Assembly: GCA_964629975.1 (NCBI GenBank)
Contig: CAZVUN010000002.1
Span: forward strand, 4,169 to 68,168
Direction of reading: 5' to 3'
From: G020354085 sp964629975
Lineage (GTDB): Bacteria; Pseudomonadota; Gammaproteobacteria; Acidiferrobacterales; Sulfurifustaceae
DNA length: 64,000 bases
Within the stretch, counting starts at the first letter, position 1, and the number at the start of each line of letters is the position of its first letter. The position numbers were made by a program, and so were the translations under genes. Under the pieces are notes generated by a model. The model was not told the DNA's origin. It saw only the letters and a list, made by a program, of their open reading frames with translations, and did not search any database. Shown one piece after another: positions 1 through 9,035 of the stretch.

Positions 1-2
1 CG

Positions 3-596
3 GGTCAGCGTATCGAGTCGGCTGTCGCTGACCTTAACGACTTCAGCCGGCATGCTGAGTTGATCGAGCAGGCGGAGCGAACCCTTGGCGGCATCGACGT
101 GGCGCTCATTGCGCACGGCACATTGCCGGTACAGCTCGAGTGCGAGCGTTCGGTGGACAAGACACTGGCGGAACTCAGGACCAATGCGCTGTCGGTCGTT
201 TCGCTAGTAACGTTGTTGGCGAATTACTTCGAATCGCGCACCGCCGGCACGATCGCCGTGATCAGCTCGGTGGCGGGGGACCGGGGGCGGAAGAGCAATT
301 ACGTGTACGGCGCTGCCAAGGGCATGGTCACGCGGTTTCTTGAAGGGGTGCGTCATCGGCTGGCCAGCAAAGGGGTAACCGTGGTGACGATCAAGCCGGG
401 ATTCGTCGTTACGCCAATGACGAAGGACTTCGATCGCACCGGACTGCTGTGGGCGGAGTCCCAGACGGTCGCGCACGGCATCGTTCGGGCCGTAGAGCGG
501 AAACGGGAGGTCGTTTATCTTCCGTGGTTCTGGCGATTCATCATGTTTGCCATTCGTCACATTCCCGAACGAATCTTCAAGCGTTTGAACCTGTGA
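3..596 (+). CDS. SDR-family NAD(P)-dependent oxidoreductase, 5'-truncated by window edge
   Basis: Short-chain dehydrogenase/reductase whose N-terminal Rossmann glycine motif lies before the window; the reading frame is open to base 3. Visible parts are the strand before the NAG-like motif (GGIDVALIAHG), the catalytic Ser in VISSVAG and the YxxxK dyad in VYGAAKG, followed by the substrate loop KPGFVVTPMT. The sequence resembles the DprE2-like 2-ketoreductases of polyprenyl-phospho-sugar metabolism and of exopolysaccharide clusters. The stop codon abuts the next gene (HAD phosphatase), so the two are probably translationally coupled in the polysaccharide operon. Substrate is inferred from family and context only. 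Confidence 0.85.
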   Translation, partial: GQRIESAVADLNDFSRHAELIEQAERTLGGIDVALIAHGTLPVQLECERSVDKTLAELRTNALSVVSLVTLLANYFESRTAGTIAVISSVAGDRGRKSNYVYGAAKGMVTRFLEGVRHRLASKGVTVVTIKPGFVVTPMTKDFDRTGLLWAESQTVAHGIVRAVERKREVVYLPWFWRFIMFAIRHIPERIFKRLNL

Positions 597-598
597 CG

Positions 599-1222
599 AT
601 GCGGGTCGCGCTGTTCGATTTCGACGGCACGCTGACCCGCCGCGACACGCTCATGCCGTATCTTCGGTTTGTGGTGGGCACACCGGCCTTCCTAGCGGGT
701 GTCGCGCGACTCGCGCCGTCGCTTCTTGCCTATACCGCCGGTTTGCTTCGAAACGATCGCGCCAAGGAAGCGGTGTTGACGCATTTCCTGCGTGGACGCA
801 GCATCGGTACCCTTCGGGAGGCGGGCGAGATATTTGCGCGGCGAACACTCCCGCGGATGGTGCGGCCGCAGGCGCTAGGGTGGCTGTCCAGGCACCGGGC
901 CCGCGGGGATGTGTGTGTGCTCGTGACGGCGTCTCTTGACGTTTATGTCGAGCCTTGGAGCAAGGCGCAGGGGTTCGATGCGATTCTATGCTCGAGACTC
1001 GAGACCGAGGGCAATGCCGTGACCGGCCGGTTGGCGGGTGGGAACTGCTACGGCGAGGCAAAGGTTCGTCGTATTAAGGAGTGGCTGGCTGGCCGGGAGA
1101 CGACGGAGGTGTGGGCATACGGCGACAGCCGGGGGGACCGAGAGATGCTCGAGTTCGCTGACGTGGCGCACTACCGCGGCCGGATGGTAAGAGGCGCCGC
1201 TGCAGCCGGACGATTCGCGTGA
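599..1222 (+). CDS. HAD-superfamily phosphatase (HAD-IB, SerB-like)
   Basis: Predicted cytosolic phosphatase of 207 aa. HAD motif I is LFDFDGTLT with nucleophile Asp7 and acid Asp9, motif II is the VLVTAS stretch, and motif IV is YGDSRGDREML with the Mg-binding aspartates. The cap is a small helical C1 type as in the HAD-IB family. ATG 599 starts three bases after the upstream stop; a GTG at 593 overlapping that stop is possible. Next to a DprE2-like SDR it may dephosphorylate a polyprenyl- or sugar-phosphate intermediate; this is inference. Confidence 0.85.
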   Translation: MRVALFDFDGTLTRRDTLMPYLRFVVGTPAFLAGVARLAPSLLAYTAGLLRNDRAKEAVLTHFLRGRSIGTLREAGEIFARRTLPRMVRPQALGWLSRHRARGDVCVLVTASLDVYVEPWSKAQGFDAILCSRLETEGNAVTGRLAGGNCYGEAKVRRIKEWLAGRETTEVWAYGDSRGDREMLEFADVAHYRGRMVRGAAAAGRFA

Positions 1223-1381
1223 CGCGGGCGATCGTTGGATTGCTCGGCGGCAGCCTGATCCTGCGTGTGACGGCGCCGCCAAGCGTGAGGATGGTTCGAG
1301 ATCGGTCGGTCCATGGCGGTACAGAATTACGGTGATCGTGCGAACGTGTCACGTAATGCGGTGAGGGAGATTCCTGGACGC

Positions 1382-2302
1382 ATGGAGGAGCACGTCCTCG
1401 GAGCCGAAAACGTATGTTCGGTTGTGGTCAACTTCAATGGCGGGCCGCTGTTGGAACGTAGCGTTGCATCCATCCTGTCATCGCCACAGGTTGGCGGGAT
1501 CGTTGTCGTCGACAACGGCTCGACGGACCGCAGCCTCAATGCTGTTCGGGATCTGGCCGAGCGTGAGCGTCGCCTTTGTTTGATCGAGAATCGGCACAAT
1601 TTAGGGTTTGCGGTTGCGAGCAATCTTGGGCTGGCTCGGGCGACCGGTGAGTACATTTTGCTGGTCAATCCGGACTGCATCGTTGACCGGCGCGCGATCG
1701 AGCGGCTGGCGGCGGTCATGGCGGCCGATGCACGCATCGGCCTGGCCGGATGCGTCATTCGCAACCCGGACGGCAGCGAGCAGCGGGGGGCGCGGCGGCG
1801 CATGCCCACACCGTGGCGATCTTTCGTCGAGCTGGCGCGACTCAATAAGCTGTTTCCCGGCAATCCGCGCTTTGTGGGCATCGATATGCGCGACGCGCCC
1901 TTGGGCACGGAACCGATGGAGGTCGAGGCGCTCTCGGGGGCGTTTCTCATGGTGCGCCGTGCCGCGCTCGAGGAGGTCGGGCCGCTCGATGAGGGATACT
2001 TTCTGCACTGCGAGGACCTCGACTGGTGCATGCGCTTCCGGCAGAAGGGCTGGAAAGTGGTGTTTGTGCCGGACGTGTCGGTCGTGCACGCACAGGGCAC
2101 CTGCTCTCGTCCTCGCCCCATTCGCGTGGAGTGGCACAAGCATCGCGGGATGATGCGTTTCTATCGCAAGTTCCTGCGCGCGCAATACCCTTCGGTGCTC
2201 ATGGGTCTCGTGGCTGTTGGCGTCTGGCTGCACTTCGGGTTGCTCGCGACCGTCTATGCGCTGCGCCACGCAGGAAGCGCCCTTGGAATCGTTCGCCGGT
2301 GA
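1382..2302 (+). CDS. Glycosyltransferase family 2 (rhamnosyltransferase-like)
   Basis: GT-A fold glycosyltransferase. N-terminal VVVNFNGG strand, the nucleotide-sugar site VVDNGSTD, a DxD-like region (LLVNPDC), then the acceptor region with EDLDWCMRFRQKGW. The overall pattern is that of WbbL/RfbF-type rhamnosyl transferases that decorate O-antigen or exopolysaccharide repeat units. A hydrophobic segment near the C-terminus may be membrane-associated. ATG 1382 is chosen because the protein begins there with typical family sequence; an in-frame ATG at 1313 would add 23 atypical residues and lacks a Shine-Dalgarno. It overlaps the next gene by about 20 bases. Confidence 0.88.
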   Translation: MEEHVLGAENVCSVVVNFNGGPLLERSVASILSSPQVGGIVVVDNGSTDRSLNAVRDLAERERRLCLIENRHNLGFAVASNLGLARATGEYILLVNPDCIVDRRAIERLAAVMAADARIGLAGCVIRNPDGSEQRGARRRMPTPWRSFVELARLNKLFPGNPRFVGIDMRDAPLGTEPMEVEALSGAFLMVRRAALEEVGPLDEGYFLHCEDLDWCMRFRQKGWKVVFVPDVSVVHAQGTCSRPRPIRVEWHKHRGMMRFYRKFLRAQYPSVLMGLVAVGVWLHFGLLATVYALRHAGSALGIVRR

Positions 2303-3194
2303 AAAGCGCGTCGGTGTCCTCGGCGCGACCAGTCTGGTGGGCGCCTGCCTTTTGACGTTGCTTGCGGCTTCTCGATGGAGGGTTGTGGCCTTCAGCCGAA
2401 GCGCCGGTGTCGCAAATCGTGCCGATGGACCATCGATCGAGTGGCGAAGGCTCGGAGTGGGCGAACTCGGTGGGGTGCAGAGGGCGCGCGCGGCCGAGGC
2501 GGCAATCGCGTACTGGGTATGCCTTGCGCCGATCTGGGTGCTGCCCGATTACCTCGGGATGCTCGAGCGTTTCGCAGCGCGGCGCGTGGTCGCCCTGTCC
2601 TCAACCAGCGTCCTTACCAAGAAGCATTCAGCGGATGCTTCCGAGCGGGCACTCGCCCGTCGCCTCGCCGAGGGCGAATCGCGGTTGCTCGAATGGGGGC
2701 AGGGACGCGGGATCGAGGTGATGATCCTGCGATCGACCTTGATCTACGGTTTGGGCAGGGATAAGAACATCAGCGCCATTGCGCGCTTCATCCGCCGTTT
2801 CGGGTTCTTCCCGTTGGTGTCGCCTGCGCAGGGGCTGCGCCAGCCAGTGCACGCCGCCGATGTGGCGGCGGCCTGTGTGGCGGCCCTGCAGCAGCCGCAT
2901 TTCCGGCAAAGCGCCTATGACCTGTCGGGGGGTGAAACGCTGACCTACCGCGACATGGTCGCGCGCGTCTTCGCGGCGATGCACCTGCCGGTGCGCTTCC
3001 TGCCTCTGCCGGCGTGGGTCTTTCGCCTTGCCGTGGCGGGTCTTCGACTTGTTCCGCGATTGCGCCGCTGGTCGCCGGAAATGGCGCGACGAATGAATAT
3101 CGATCTGGTGTTCAGCCATTCCGAGGCCGCGCGCGATCTGGCATTTGCACCGCGGGGCTTCGCGCTGGCGCCCGAGGACTTGCCGGCGCGTTAG
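2283..3194 (+). CDS. NAD-dependent epimerase/dehydratase family protein
   Basis: Extended-SDR nucleotide-sugar enzyme of about 303 aa. The N-terminal Rossmann motif is GVLGATSLVG. The usual catalytic Tyr-x3-Lys is not obvious: the equivalent strand reads VVALSSTSVLTKK. The C-terminal half carries the substrate-domain pattern HAADVAAAC and YDLSGGETLTY. Proteins of this type commonly sit beside WecA-like and CapD-like genes in polysaccharide clusters. The start is uncertain: TTG 2283 overlaps the GT2 gene and gives a protein beginning just before the glycine motif. The unclear catalytic dyad makes a specific reaction unassignable. Confidence 0.8.
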   Translation: MESFAGEKRVGVLGATSLVGACLLTLLAASRWRVVAFSRSAGVANRADGPSIEWRRLGVGELGGVQRARAAEAAIAYWVCLAPIWVLPDYLGMLERFAARRVVALSSTSVLTKKHSADASERALARRLAEGESRLLEWGQGRGIEVMILRSTLIYGLGRDKNISAIARFIRRFGFFPLVSPAQGLRQPVHAADVAAACVAALQQPHFRQSAYDLSGGETLTYRDMVARVFAAMHLPVRFLPLPAWVFRLAVAGLRLVPRLRRWSPEMARRMNIDLVFSHSEAARDLAFAPRGFALAPEDLPAR

Positions 3195-3247
3195 CCACTT
3201 TGGCGCGGGCGCGCCCCGCGGATTGCAGGCGACGACGTCTCACGACC

Positions 3248-4285
3248 ATGGCCGTTCTCCTCCCGGTGCTTGCATGGTTGCTCGCATTGATGCTGACGCG
3301 GTACCTGTGCAGCCCGCGATCGTGCTTGCGCATGCTCGACCATCCGAACGAGCGATCATTGCATAGCCGCGCCACACCCCGAGGCGGAGGGCTGGCGATC
3401 CTGACAGCAGGTTGCGTGTCACTCGCCTTGCTGGTGGTGTTGCGCGGCGTGTCCGAGGATCTCGTTTGGGTCGCCGCTGGGGCAGCGCTGGTCGCAGCCG
3501 TGTCCCTTTGGGACGACCGGTCGGGACTGCCCTCGGCCGTGCGGCTGGCGGCACATGTCATCGCAGCAGGGCTGCTCGTCTTGGGCGGAGTGCAGTTGAC
3601 GCACGTCGTGCTGCCGGGTGTTTCGTTGTCGATATCCGAGCCGCTGCTCATTGCGCTTGCCATCTTGTTCACGGTGTGGATGACCAATCTGTACAACTTC
3701 ATGGACGGCATGGATGGCTTCGCCGGTGGCATGGCGGTCATCGGTTTTGCGACGTTCGCGCTGTTTGGCTGGCGTGCGGGCCACGAGAACTTTGCGGCCG
3801 TGAGCCTGGTCTTTGCCGCGGCATCGGCGGGATTTCTGGTCTTTAACTTTCCGCCGGCGCGCATTTTCATGGGCGATGTCGGATCATCGACGCTCGGATT
3901 CCTGGTTGCGGCCTTGAGCATCTGGGGTGCTCGCGACGGGGTGTTCCCGCATTGGGTTGCAGTGCTGGTGTTTTCCCCGTTTGTCGTCGATGCGACGGTG
4001 ACGCTTTTCCGGCGCCTGTTCCGCGGTGAGCGCATCTGGCAGGCGCATCGGACCCACTACTACCAGCGGCTGGTGCGTCTGGGCTGGGGGCATCGAAAGA
4101 CCGTGCTATGGGAGTACCTGCTCATGCTGGCCTGCGCGGCTTCCGCTCTGTGGGTGATCCGGCTGCCGGTGGCGGGCCAGTGGGCGGTGATTCTCGCCTG
4201 GGGCATCATCTATGCCGGCTTGGCCCTGCTTGTTACACAGCTTGAACAGCGCGCGAATCCGGATACAGCCGCGCCCCGGCCATAA
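3248..4285 (+). CDS. WecA/MraY-like undecaprenyl-phosphate sugar-1-phosphate transferase (GT4)
   Basis: Polytopic inner-membrane enzyme of 345 aa that would transfer a HexNAc-1-phosphate to undecaprenyl phosphate, starting a lipid-linked repeat unit. Family markers are visible in order: DHPNERSLHSRATPRGGG after the first membrane span, the DDRSGL loop, NLYNFMDGMDGFAGG with the Mg-binding aspartates, the FMGDVGSSTLGF motif and the cytoplasmic loop HRTHYYQRLVRLGW. About ten hydrophobic segments are evident. ATG 3248 begins immediately before the first hydrophobic segment. It lies between an epimerase and a CapD-like dehydratase, the usual WbpL/WbpM-type arrangement. Confidence 0.92.
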   Translation: MAVLLPVLAWLLALMLTRYLCSPRSCLRMLDHPNERSLHSRATPRGGGLAILTAGCVSLALLVVLRGVSEDLVWVAAGAALVAAVSLWDDRSGLPSAVRLAAHVIAAGLLVLGGVQLTHVVLPGVSLSISEPLLIALAILFTVWMTNLYNFMDGMDGFAGGMAVIGFATFALFGWRAGHENFAAVSLVFAAASAGFLVFNFPPARIFMGDVGSSTLGFLVAALSIWGARDGVFPHWVAVLVFSPFVVDATVTLFRRLFRGERIWQAHRTHYYQRLVRLGWGHRKTVLWEYLLMLACAASALWVIRLPVAGQWAVILAWGIIYAGLALLVTQLEQRANPDTAAPRP

Positions 4286-4360
4286 GCCCTTGCTCGGACA
4301 TGGTATTATGCCCTTGCAACGTAGTACCCATGCCACCTACCGCAAACGGACCCGAACGAA

Positions 4361-6229
4361 ATGAAGCTTGGAAGCATGCTGCGTAACCGCTGGGCGGCGC
4401 TCTCCCATGATGTCGTGATGATTCCCGCCGCATGGTTGGGCGCCTACTGGTTGCGATTCAACCTGGAGCCGGTACCGGATGCGTTCATGCAGCGCGCGCT
4501 CACCTTGCTTCCGCTGGTGATCGTGGTCCAGGCGGCGGCCTTCTGGCATTTTGGCTTGTATCGCGGGGTGTGGCGCTTTGCTTCGTTGCCCGATCTGTTG
4601 CGCATCGCACAGTCGGTAGTGGTCGGGGTGGTGCTTTCGGTCGTCGCGATTGTCGCGTTACGGGGCATGGAGGGCATTCCGCGCGCGGTGTTCCCGCTGC
4701 ATGCGCTGTTGTTGCTGACATTGCTGGGCGGGCCGCGCTTTCTGTATCGCTGGATCAAGGATCGCGGTGTCTACGACGCGGTGAGCCAGCGCGCGCTGAT
4801 CGTCGGCGCCGGCACGGCCGGGGAAATGCTCGCGCGCGACCTGCTGCGGGATTCGGAAGTGCCGTTCCACCCGGTTGCATTCGTGGACGACGATACCAAG
4901 AAGACGGGGCGGGAAATCCATGGCATTCGGGTCGCGGGCACCTGTGACCAGATTCCCGAGGTAGTCGAACGGTTGCGTATCGACTTGATTCTGCTCGCGT
5001 TGCCCTCGGCGAGCAGCGCGCAGACGCGGCGCATCGTGGAAATCTGTGAACGCAGCGGCGTGCCATTCCGGACCCTCCCCCGCATGCAGGATCTGGTGAG
5101 CGGGCAGGTGAGCCTCCAGGCCATTCGCAATGTCGAGATCGAGGACCTGCTCGGCCGCGACAGGGTCACGCTCGACTGGAATTCGATTCAAGCTGCGCTC
5201 ACGGGAAAGTGCGTCATGGTCACCGGGGGCGGCGGATCGATCGGCACCGAGTTGTGTCGCCAGATCGCGCGCTTGAGCCCGTCGCGTCTGATCGTGTTCG
5301 AGCAGAGCGAGCACAATCTTTACGAAATCGACCGCGAGTTGCGCGGCAAGTTTACCGACCTCGCCCTGACGGCGGTGCTGGGCGATGTGACCGATGCGGT
5401 CGCAATCAACCGTACCCTGGGCGCCTATTGCCCGCAGGTGATCTTTCACGCCGCCGCCTACAAGCATGTACCGCTGCTGGAGGATCAGATCCGCGCGGCG
5501 GCGATCAACAACGTGCTCGGCACAAACGTCGTGGCCGCTGCCGCGGTTCGGCACAGCTGTGAGTGCTTTGTGCTGATATCGAGTGACAAGGCGGTCAATC
5601 CCGCCAACGTCATGGGAATGACCAAGCGTGTCGCGGAAGCGGTGTGCCAAGGGCTGAATGGCCGGGCGCGCACGCGCTTCGTCACGGTTCGGTTCGGCAA
5701 CGTACTCGGCTCGGCGGGCAGTGTCATCCCGCTGTTCCAGGAGCAGATCGCCGCTGGCGGACCGGTGACCGTGACGCACCCGGAGATCACGCGCTATTTC
5801 ATGACCATCCCGGAGGCCTGCCAGCTGATCCTGCAGGCGGGCGCGATCGGAAACGGCGGTGAGATCTTCGTGCTGGACATGGGCAGGCCGATCAAGATCG
5901 CGTATCTCGCCGAGCAGCTCATCCTCTTGTCCGGGAAGAGGCCGGGCGAGGACGTGAAGATTGTCTATACTGGACTGCGTCCGGGCGAGAAGCTTTATGA
6001 AGAGCTGTTTCATGAACGCGAGCAACTCGATCCGACGCGGCACCCGAAGATCCTGCTGGCACATCCGCCGCAGCCCGGGCGCGAAGACATTGAGCAGGGG
6101 CTGGGCGAGCTGCGCGCCGCCTGCGAACGCGGCGATGAAGCCGCGATCCGCGGGGTGCTGTGGCAACTGGTGCCGGAACACACGGCGCGGCGCCTGAAGG
6201 TGATCTCCGAGGAACGCGCTACCGTGTAG
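4361..6229 (+). CDS. CapD/FlaA1/WbpM-type nucleoside-diphosphate sugar epimerase/dehydratase
   Basis: Membrane-bound UDP-HexNAc 4,6-dehydratase family protein, 622 aa, full length for the WbpM class. About four N-terminal membrane helices, then a CoA-binding-like Rossmann domain (LIVGAGTAGEML), then the SDR catalytic domain starting at CVMVTGGGGSIGTE. The active-site segment SSDKAVNPANVMGMTKR carries the SDK and Mx3K signatures that replace the classical YxxxK in this family. It probably converts UDP-GlcNAc to the 4-keto-6-deoxy sugar (precursor of QuiNAc/FucNAc) used by the upstream WecA-like enzyme. A TATTAT hexamer lies at 4304-4309 before the gene. Confidence 0.93.
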   Translation: MKLGSMLRNRWAALSHDVVMIPAAWLGAYWLRFNLEPVPDAFMQRALTLLPLVIVVQAAAFWHFGLYRGVWRFASLPDLLRIAQSVVVGVVLSVVAIVALRGMEGIPRAVFPLHALLLLTLLGGPRFLYRWIKDRGVYDAVSQRALIVGAGTAGEMLARDLLRDSEVPFHPVAFVDDDTKKTGREIHGIRVAGTCDQIPEVVERLRIDLILLALPSASSAQTRRIVEICERSGVPFRTLPRMQDLVSGQVSLQAIRNVEIEDLLGRDRVTLDWNSIQAALTGKCVMVTGGGGSIGTELCRQIARLSPSRLIVFEQSEHNLYEIDRELRGKFTDLALTAVLGDVTDAVAINRTLGAYCPQVIFHAAAYKHVPLLEDQIRAAAINNVLGTNVVAAAAVRHSCECFVLISSDKAVNPANVMGMTKRVAEAVCQGLNGRARTRFVTVRFGNVLGSAGSVIPLFQEQIAAGGPVTVTHPEITRYFMTIPEACQLILQAGAIGNGGEIFVLDMGRPIKIAYLAEQLILLSGKRPGEDVKIVYTGLRPGEKLYEELFHEREQLDPTRHPKILLAHPPQPGREDIEQGLGELRAACERGDEAAIRGVLWQLVPEHTARRLKVISEERATV

Positions 6230-6284
6230 CGCGGCGGCAGGACGCACCAAGAATCAAGACCAAGCGTTGGGGGCGTAGTTCCAT

Positions 6285-7616
6285 ATGAAATTGACTGTTG
6301 TGGGCACCGGCTACGTCGGGCTGGTGACCGGGGCGTGCTTTGCGGAAATGGGCAACGAGGTTACCTGCGTCGACGTCGATGAGCGCAAGATTCAGGGACT
6401 CAAGAACGGGGTGCTGCCCATCTACGAGCCCGGGCTCGAGGCGGTGGTGTTGCGCAACTGCAAGGAAGGGCGCCTGCACTTCGTGACATCGCTGGGCGAC
6501 GCGCTCGCGAAATCGCCGGTCTACTTCATCGCGGTCGGCACCCCGCCCGGGGAAGACGGTTCGGCCGACCTGCAGTACGTGCTGGCGGTGGCCCGGGACA
6601 TCGGCCGGCGCATCGATGACTACGCCTTGGTAGTGGACAAGTCGACAGTCCCGGTCGGTACCGCTGACAAGGTGAAGGCGGCAATCCGTCACGAGCTCAA
6701 GAGCCGCGGCGTCGATGTGCCGTTCGATGTCGCCAGCAACCCGGAGTTTCTGAAGGAGGGTGCGGCGGTCGAGGACTTCATGAAGCCCGACCGGGTGGTG
6801 GTCGGCACCGAGAGCGAGCGCGCGCGCGCGATCATGCACGAGCTGTACGCGCCCTTCATGCGCACCCATGAACGCCTGCTGTTCATGGGCGTGAAGGAGG
6901 CCGAGATGACCAAGTACGCGGCCAACTGCATGCTGGCGACCAAGATTTCGTTCATGAACGAGATGTCGAACCTGTGTGATCGCATGGGCGTGGACGTCGA
7001 AGCGGTGCGCAAGGGCATTGGTTCGGATTCGCGCATCGGCTATTCCTTCATATATCCGGGCGCCGGCTACGGCGGCTCGTGCTTCCCCAAGGACGTCAAG
7101 GCGCTGATCCACATGGCGCATGCGCACGACTTCGAGCCAAAGGTCTTGCTGGCGGTCGAGGAGCGCAACGAAGCCCAGAAGCACGTCCTGTTCGAGAAGA
7201 TAACCGCGCGTTTCGGCAACGATCTGTCGCGCTTGCGGTTCGGTCTGTGGGGGCTCGCGTTCAAGCCCGGCACCGATGACATGCGCGAGGCACCCTCGGT
7301 CGTGCTGCTGCATGAGCTGATCGGGGCCGGCGCGACCGTGCAGGCCTATGACCCCGTGGCCATGCCGACCGCGCGGCGCGAGCTGCCGGATGCCTGGTTC
7401 CGCGATGGCAAGCTCGCCTTCGCGGATGGTCAGTACGATGCGCTCGCGGGCGCCGATGCCCTGGTGCTGGTTACGGAGTGGAAGCCGTTTCGCCATCCGG
7501 ATTTTGCACGCATCAAGCAGCTGATGCGCCAGCCGGTGGTGTTCGACGGGCGCAATCAGTACGAGCCGCAGCAATTGCGCGAGCTCGGCTTCGAGTACAA
7601 GGGTATCGGTCGTTAG
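6285..7616 (+). CDS. ugd: UDP-glucose 6-dehydrogenase
   Basis: Oxidises UDP-glucose twice with NAD to UDP-glucuronate for acidic polysaccharides. 443 aa, standard length. The N-terminal Rossmann motif is VVGTGYVGLVTG; catalytic residues are visible in NPEFLKEG and in GYGGSCFPKD, which contains the nucleophilic Cys. The C-terminal domain has the GLAFKPGTDDMREAPS signature. It is followed after 20 bases by galU, which makes its substrate, so the two genes form a functional pair. Confidence 0.97.
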   Translation: MKLTVVGTGYVGLVTGACFAEMGNEVTCVDVDERKIQGLKNGVLPIYEPGLEAVVLRNCKEGRLHFVTSLGDALAKSPVYFIAVGTPPGEDGSADLQYVLAVARDIGRRIDDYALVVDKSTVPVGTADKVKAAIRHELKSRGVDVPFDVASNPEFLKEGAAVEDFMKPDRVVVGTESERARAIMHELYAPFMRTHERLLFMGVKEAEMTKYAANCMLATKISFMNEMSNLCDRMGVDVEAVRKGIGSDSRIGYSFIYPGAGYGGSCFPKDVKALIHMAHAHDFEPKVLLAVEERNEAQKHVLFEKITARFGNDLSRLRFGLWGLAFKPGTDDMREAPSVVLLHELIGAGATVQAYDPVAMPTARRELPDAWFRDGKLAFADGQYDALAGADALVLVTEWKPFRHPDFARIKQLMRQPVVFDGRNQYEPQQLRELGFEYKGIGR

Positions 7617-7636
7617 GATTCCGAGGTCGGCACACC

Positions 7637-8506
7637 ATGAAGCGCGTCACCAAAGCGGTCTTTCCGGTTGCGGGTCTGGGCACCCGATTCCTGCCCGCCA
7701 CCAAGGCGAGCCCGAAGGAGATGTTGCCGATCGTCGACAAGCCGCTCATCCAATACGCGGCCGAGGAGGCGATCTCGGCCGGCATTGACGAGCTCATTTT
7801 TGTTACCGGGCGCAACAAGCGTTCCATCGAGGATCACTTCGACAAGGCCTACGAACTCGAGGCCGAGCTGGCCGCCAAGGGCAAGAACGCGATGCTGGAC
7901 GCGGTGCGCAATGTGCTGCCGCACAACGTGTCGTGCGTGTACATCCGCCAGGCCGAACCGCTTGGACTGGGGCATGCGGTGCTGTGCGCGAAACAGGTGG
8001 TCGGCGATGACCCGTTTGCGGTGATCCTCGCCGACGACCTGATCAGCGCCGAGCCGAGCGCGCTCGAACAGATGGTGGATCTGTACGATCACTACCGCTG
8101 CTCGGTGATTGGCGTGCAGAACGTGCCGCGTGAGGACACGCGCAGCTACGGCATCGTGAAGGGCAACCTGGTCGCGGAGCGTCTGCAGAAGATGGAGGCG
8201 ATCGTCGAGAAGCCCAGCCCCGACAAGGCCCCGTCGACCATGGCGGTGGTCGGACGCTACCTGCTCACGCCGCGCATCTTTTCGCTGCTCGAGCATGTGG
8301 AGCGGGGCGCGGGCGGCGAGATCCAGCTCACCGACGGGATCGCCGCCCTGTTGCGCTACGAGGCGATCTACGCCTACGAGTTCACGGGCAAGCGCTATGA
8401 CTGCGGCAACAAGCTGGGCTACCTGCAGGCGACGGTGGAGTTCGCACTGGCACATCCGGAGCTGAACGCCGAGTTCCGGACGTATTTGAAGGACCTGAAG
8501 ATCTAG
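7637..8506 (+). CDS. galU: UTP-glucose-1-phosphate uridylyltransferase
   Basis: Makes UDP-glucose from glucose-1-phosphate and UTP. 289 aa. It contains the nucleotide-binding FPVAGLGTRFLPATKASPKE motif, the Lys region VEKPSP and the C-terminal GKRYDCGNKLGYL signature. Start ATG 7637 gives the canonical MKRVTKAVFPVAG beginning. Phosphoglucomutase, which feeds this enzyme, lies at 38863-40506. A GC-rich hairpin at 8524-8561 marks the end of the polysaccharide operon. Confidence 0.97.
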   Translation: MKRVTKAVFPVAGLGTRFLPATKASPKEMLPIVDKPLIQYAAEEAISAGIDELIFVTGRNKRSIEDHFDKAYELEAELAAKGKNAMLDAVRNVLPHNVSCVYIRQAEPLGLGHAVLCAKQVVGDDPFAVILADDLISAEPSALEQMVDLYDHYRCSVIGVQNVPREDTRSYGIVKGNLVAERLQKMEAIVEKPSPDKAPSTMAVVGRYLLTPRIFSLLEHVERGAGGEIQLTDGIAALLRYEAIYAYEFTGKRYDCGNKLGYLQATVEFALAHPELNAEFRTYLKDLKI

Positions 8507-8523
8507 CTCGCCTGGGCTGGCGA

Positions 8524-8561
8524 AACGGGGCGCGCGGGGCATGGACCCGGCGCGCCCCGTT
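8524..8561 (+). terminator. GC-rich hairpin after galU
   Basis: Arms aacggggcgcgc (8524-8535) and gcgcgccccgtt (8550-8561) pair perfectly over 12 bp around a 14-base loop that has a further GGG/CCC pairing. The hairpin is followed by tcgctttcc, only a weak U tract. It sits between galU and the -10 hexamer of the next gene. Confidence 0.6.
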
Positions 8562-8604
8562 CGCTTTCCGGCCCTGTGCCCGTGGCGTGGCGGGCGGCCC
8601 CGGA

Positions 8605-8610
8605 TATAAT
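8605..8610 (+). promoter_or_regulatory. Consensus -10 hexamer TATAAT upstream of dsrE-like gene
   Basis: Perfect TATAAT 57 bases before the ATG at 8667. No convincing -35 hexamer is seen 16-18 bases upstream (the region is GC-rich), so promoter assignment rests on the -10 and on its place after the galU hairpin. Confidence 0.45.
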
Positions 8611-8666
8611 GCGCGCACGCAACGCCGGCGCGGTGCGTCATACAGTCACGACGGGAGGAGCAGGGC

Positions 8667-9035
8667 ATGGCGGACAAGTTGATGATCGTAATGGTCAATA
8701 CCGACCCGACGAATCCATCGGAGCTGGGCGCCCCGTTCTTCCAGGCGACCGTGGCGGCCGCGATGGAGTACGACGTCGAGGTGATCCTGACGGCCCGGGC
8801 CGGCGAGCTGGCGATCAAGGGGGTCGCCGAAAAGCTGAGGGTCCAGGAGGGCAGTCCCAAGACCGTCTACGACTTCATCAAGGATGCGCATGAGGCCGGC
8901 GTGAAATTCAAGGTCTGTACGCCGACACTCGAGCTGTGGGGCAACGAGCTGATCCCCGAAGTCGAGGAGACCGTCGGCGGGGCCTACCTGATCAGCAAGG
9001 CCATGGACGACGATGTCGTCACCTTTACCTACTGA
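8667..9035 (+). CDS. DsrE/DsrF-like family protein
   Basis: Small 122-aa cytosolic protein of the DsrE/F/TusD fold. The family pattern is visible: an N-terminal hydrophobic strand (LMIVMVNTD), an alternating alpha/beta layout and a single conserved-position Cys in KFKVCTPTLELWG, where DsrE-type sulfur carriers hold the persulfide. A strong Shine-Dalgarno (gggaggagcagggc) precedes ATG 8667. The 3' end overlaps the hypoxanthine phosphoribosyltransferase start. A sulfur-relay role is inferred from the fold and the sulfur-oxidiser context; it is not the dsrE of a dsrEFH trio, since no dsrF or dsrH follows. Confidence 0.8.
   Translation: MADKLMIVMVNTDPTNPSELGAPFFQATVAAAMEYDVEVILTARAGELAIKGVAEKLRVQEGSPKTVYDFIKDAHEAGVKFKVCTPTLELWGNELIPEVEETVGGAYLISKAMDDDVVTFTY

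Noticed and set aside
4658..6250. 530-residue open frame antisense to the CapD-like gene
   Set aside because: Shadow frame caused by high GC; His/Arg/Gln-rich, no family motifs, opposite a clear gene. The same applies to long antisense frames over ugd, galU, mfd, pga, groEL, dnaK and dsr genes.
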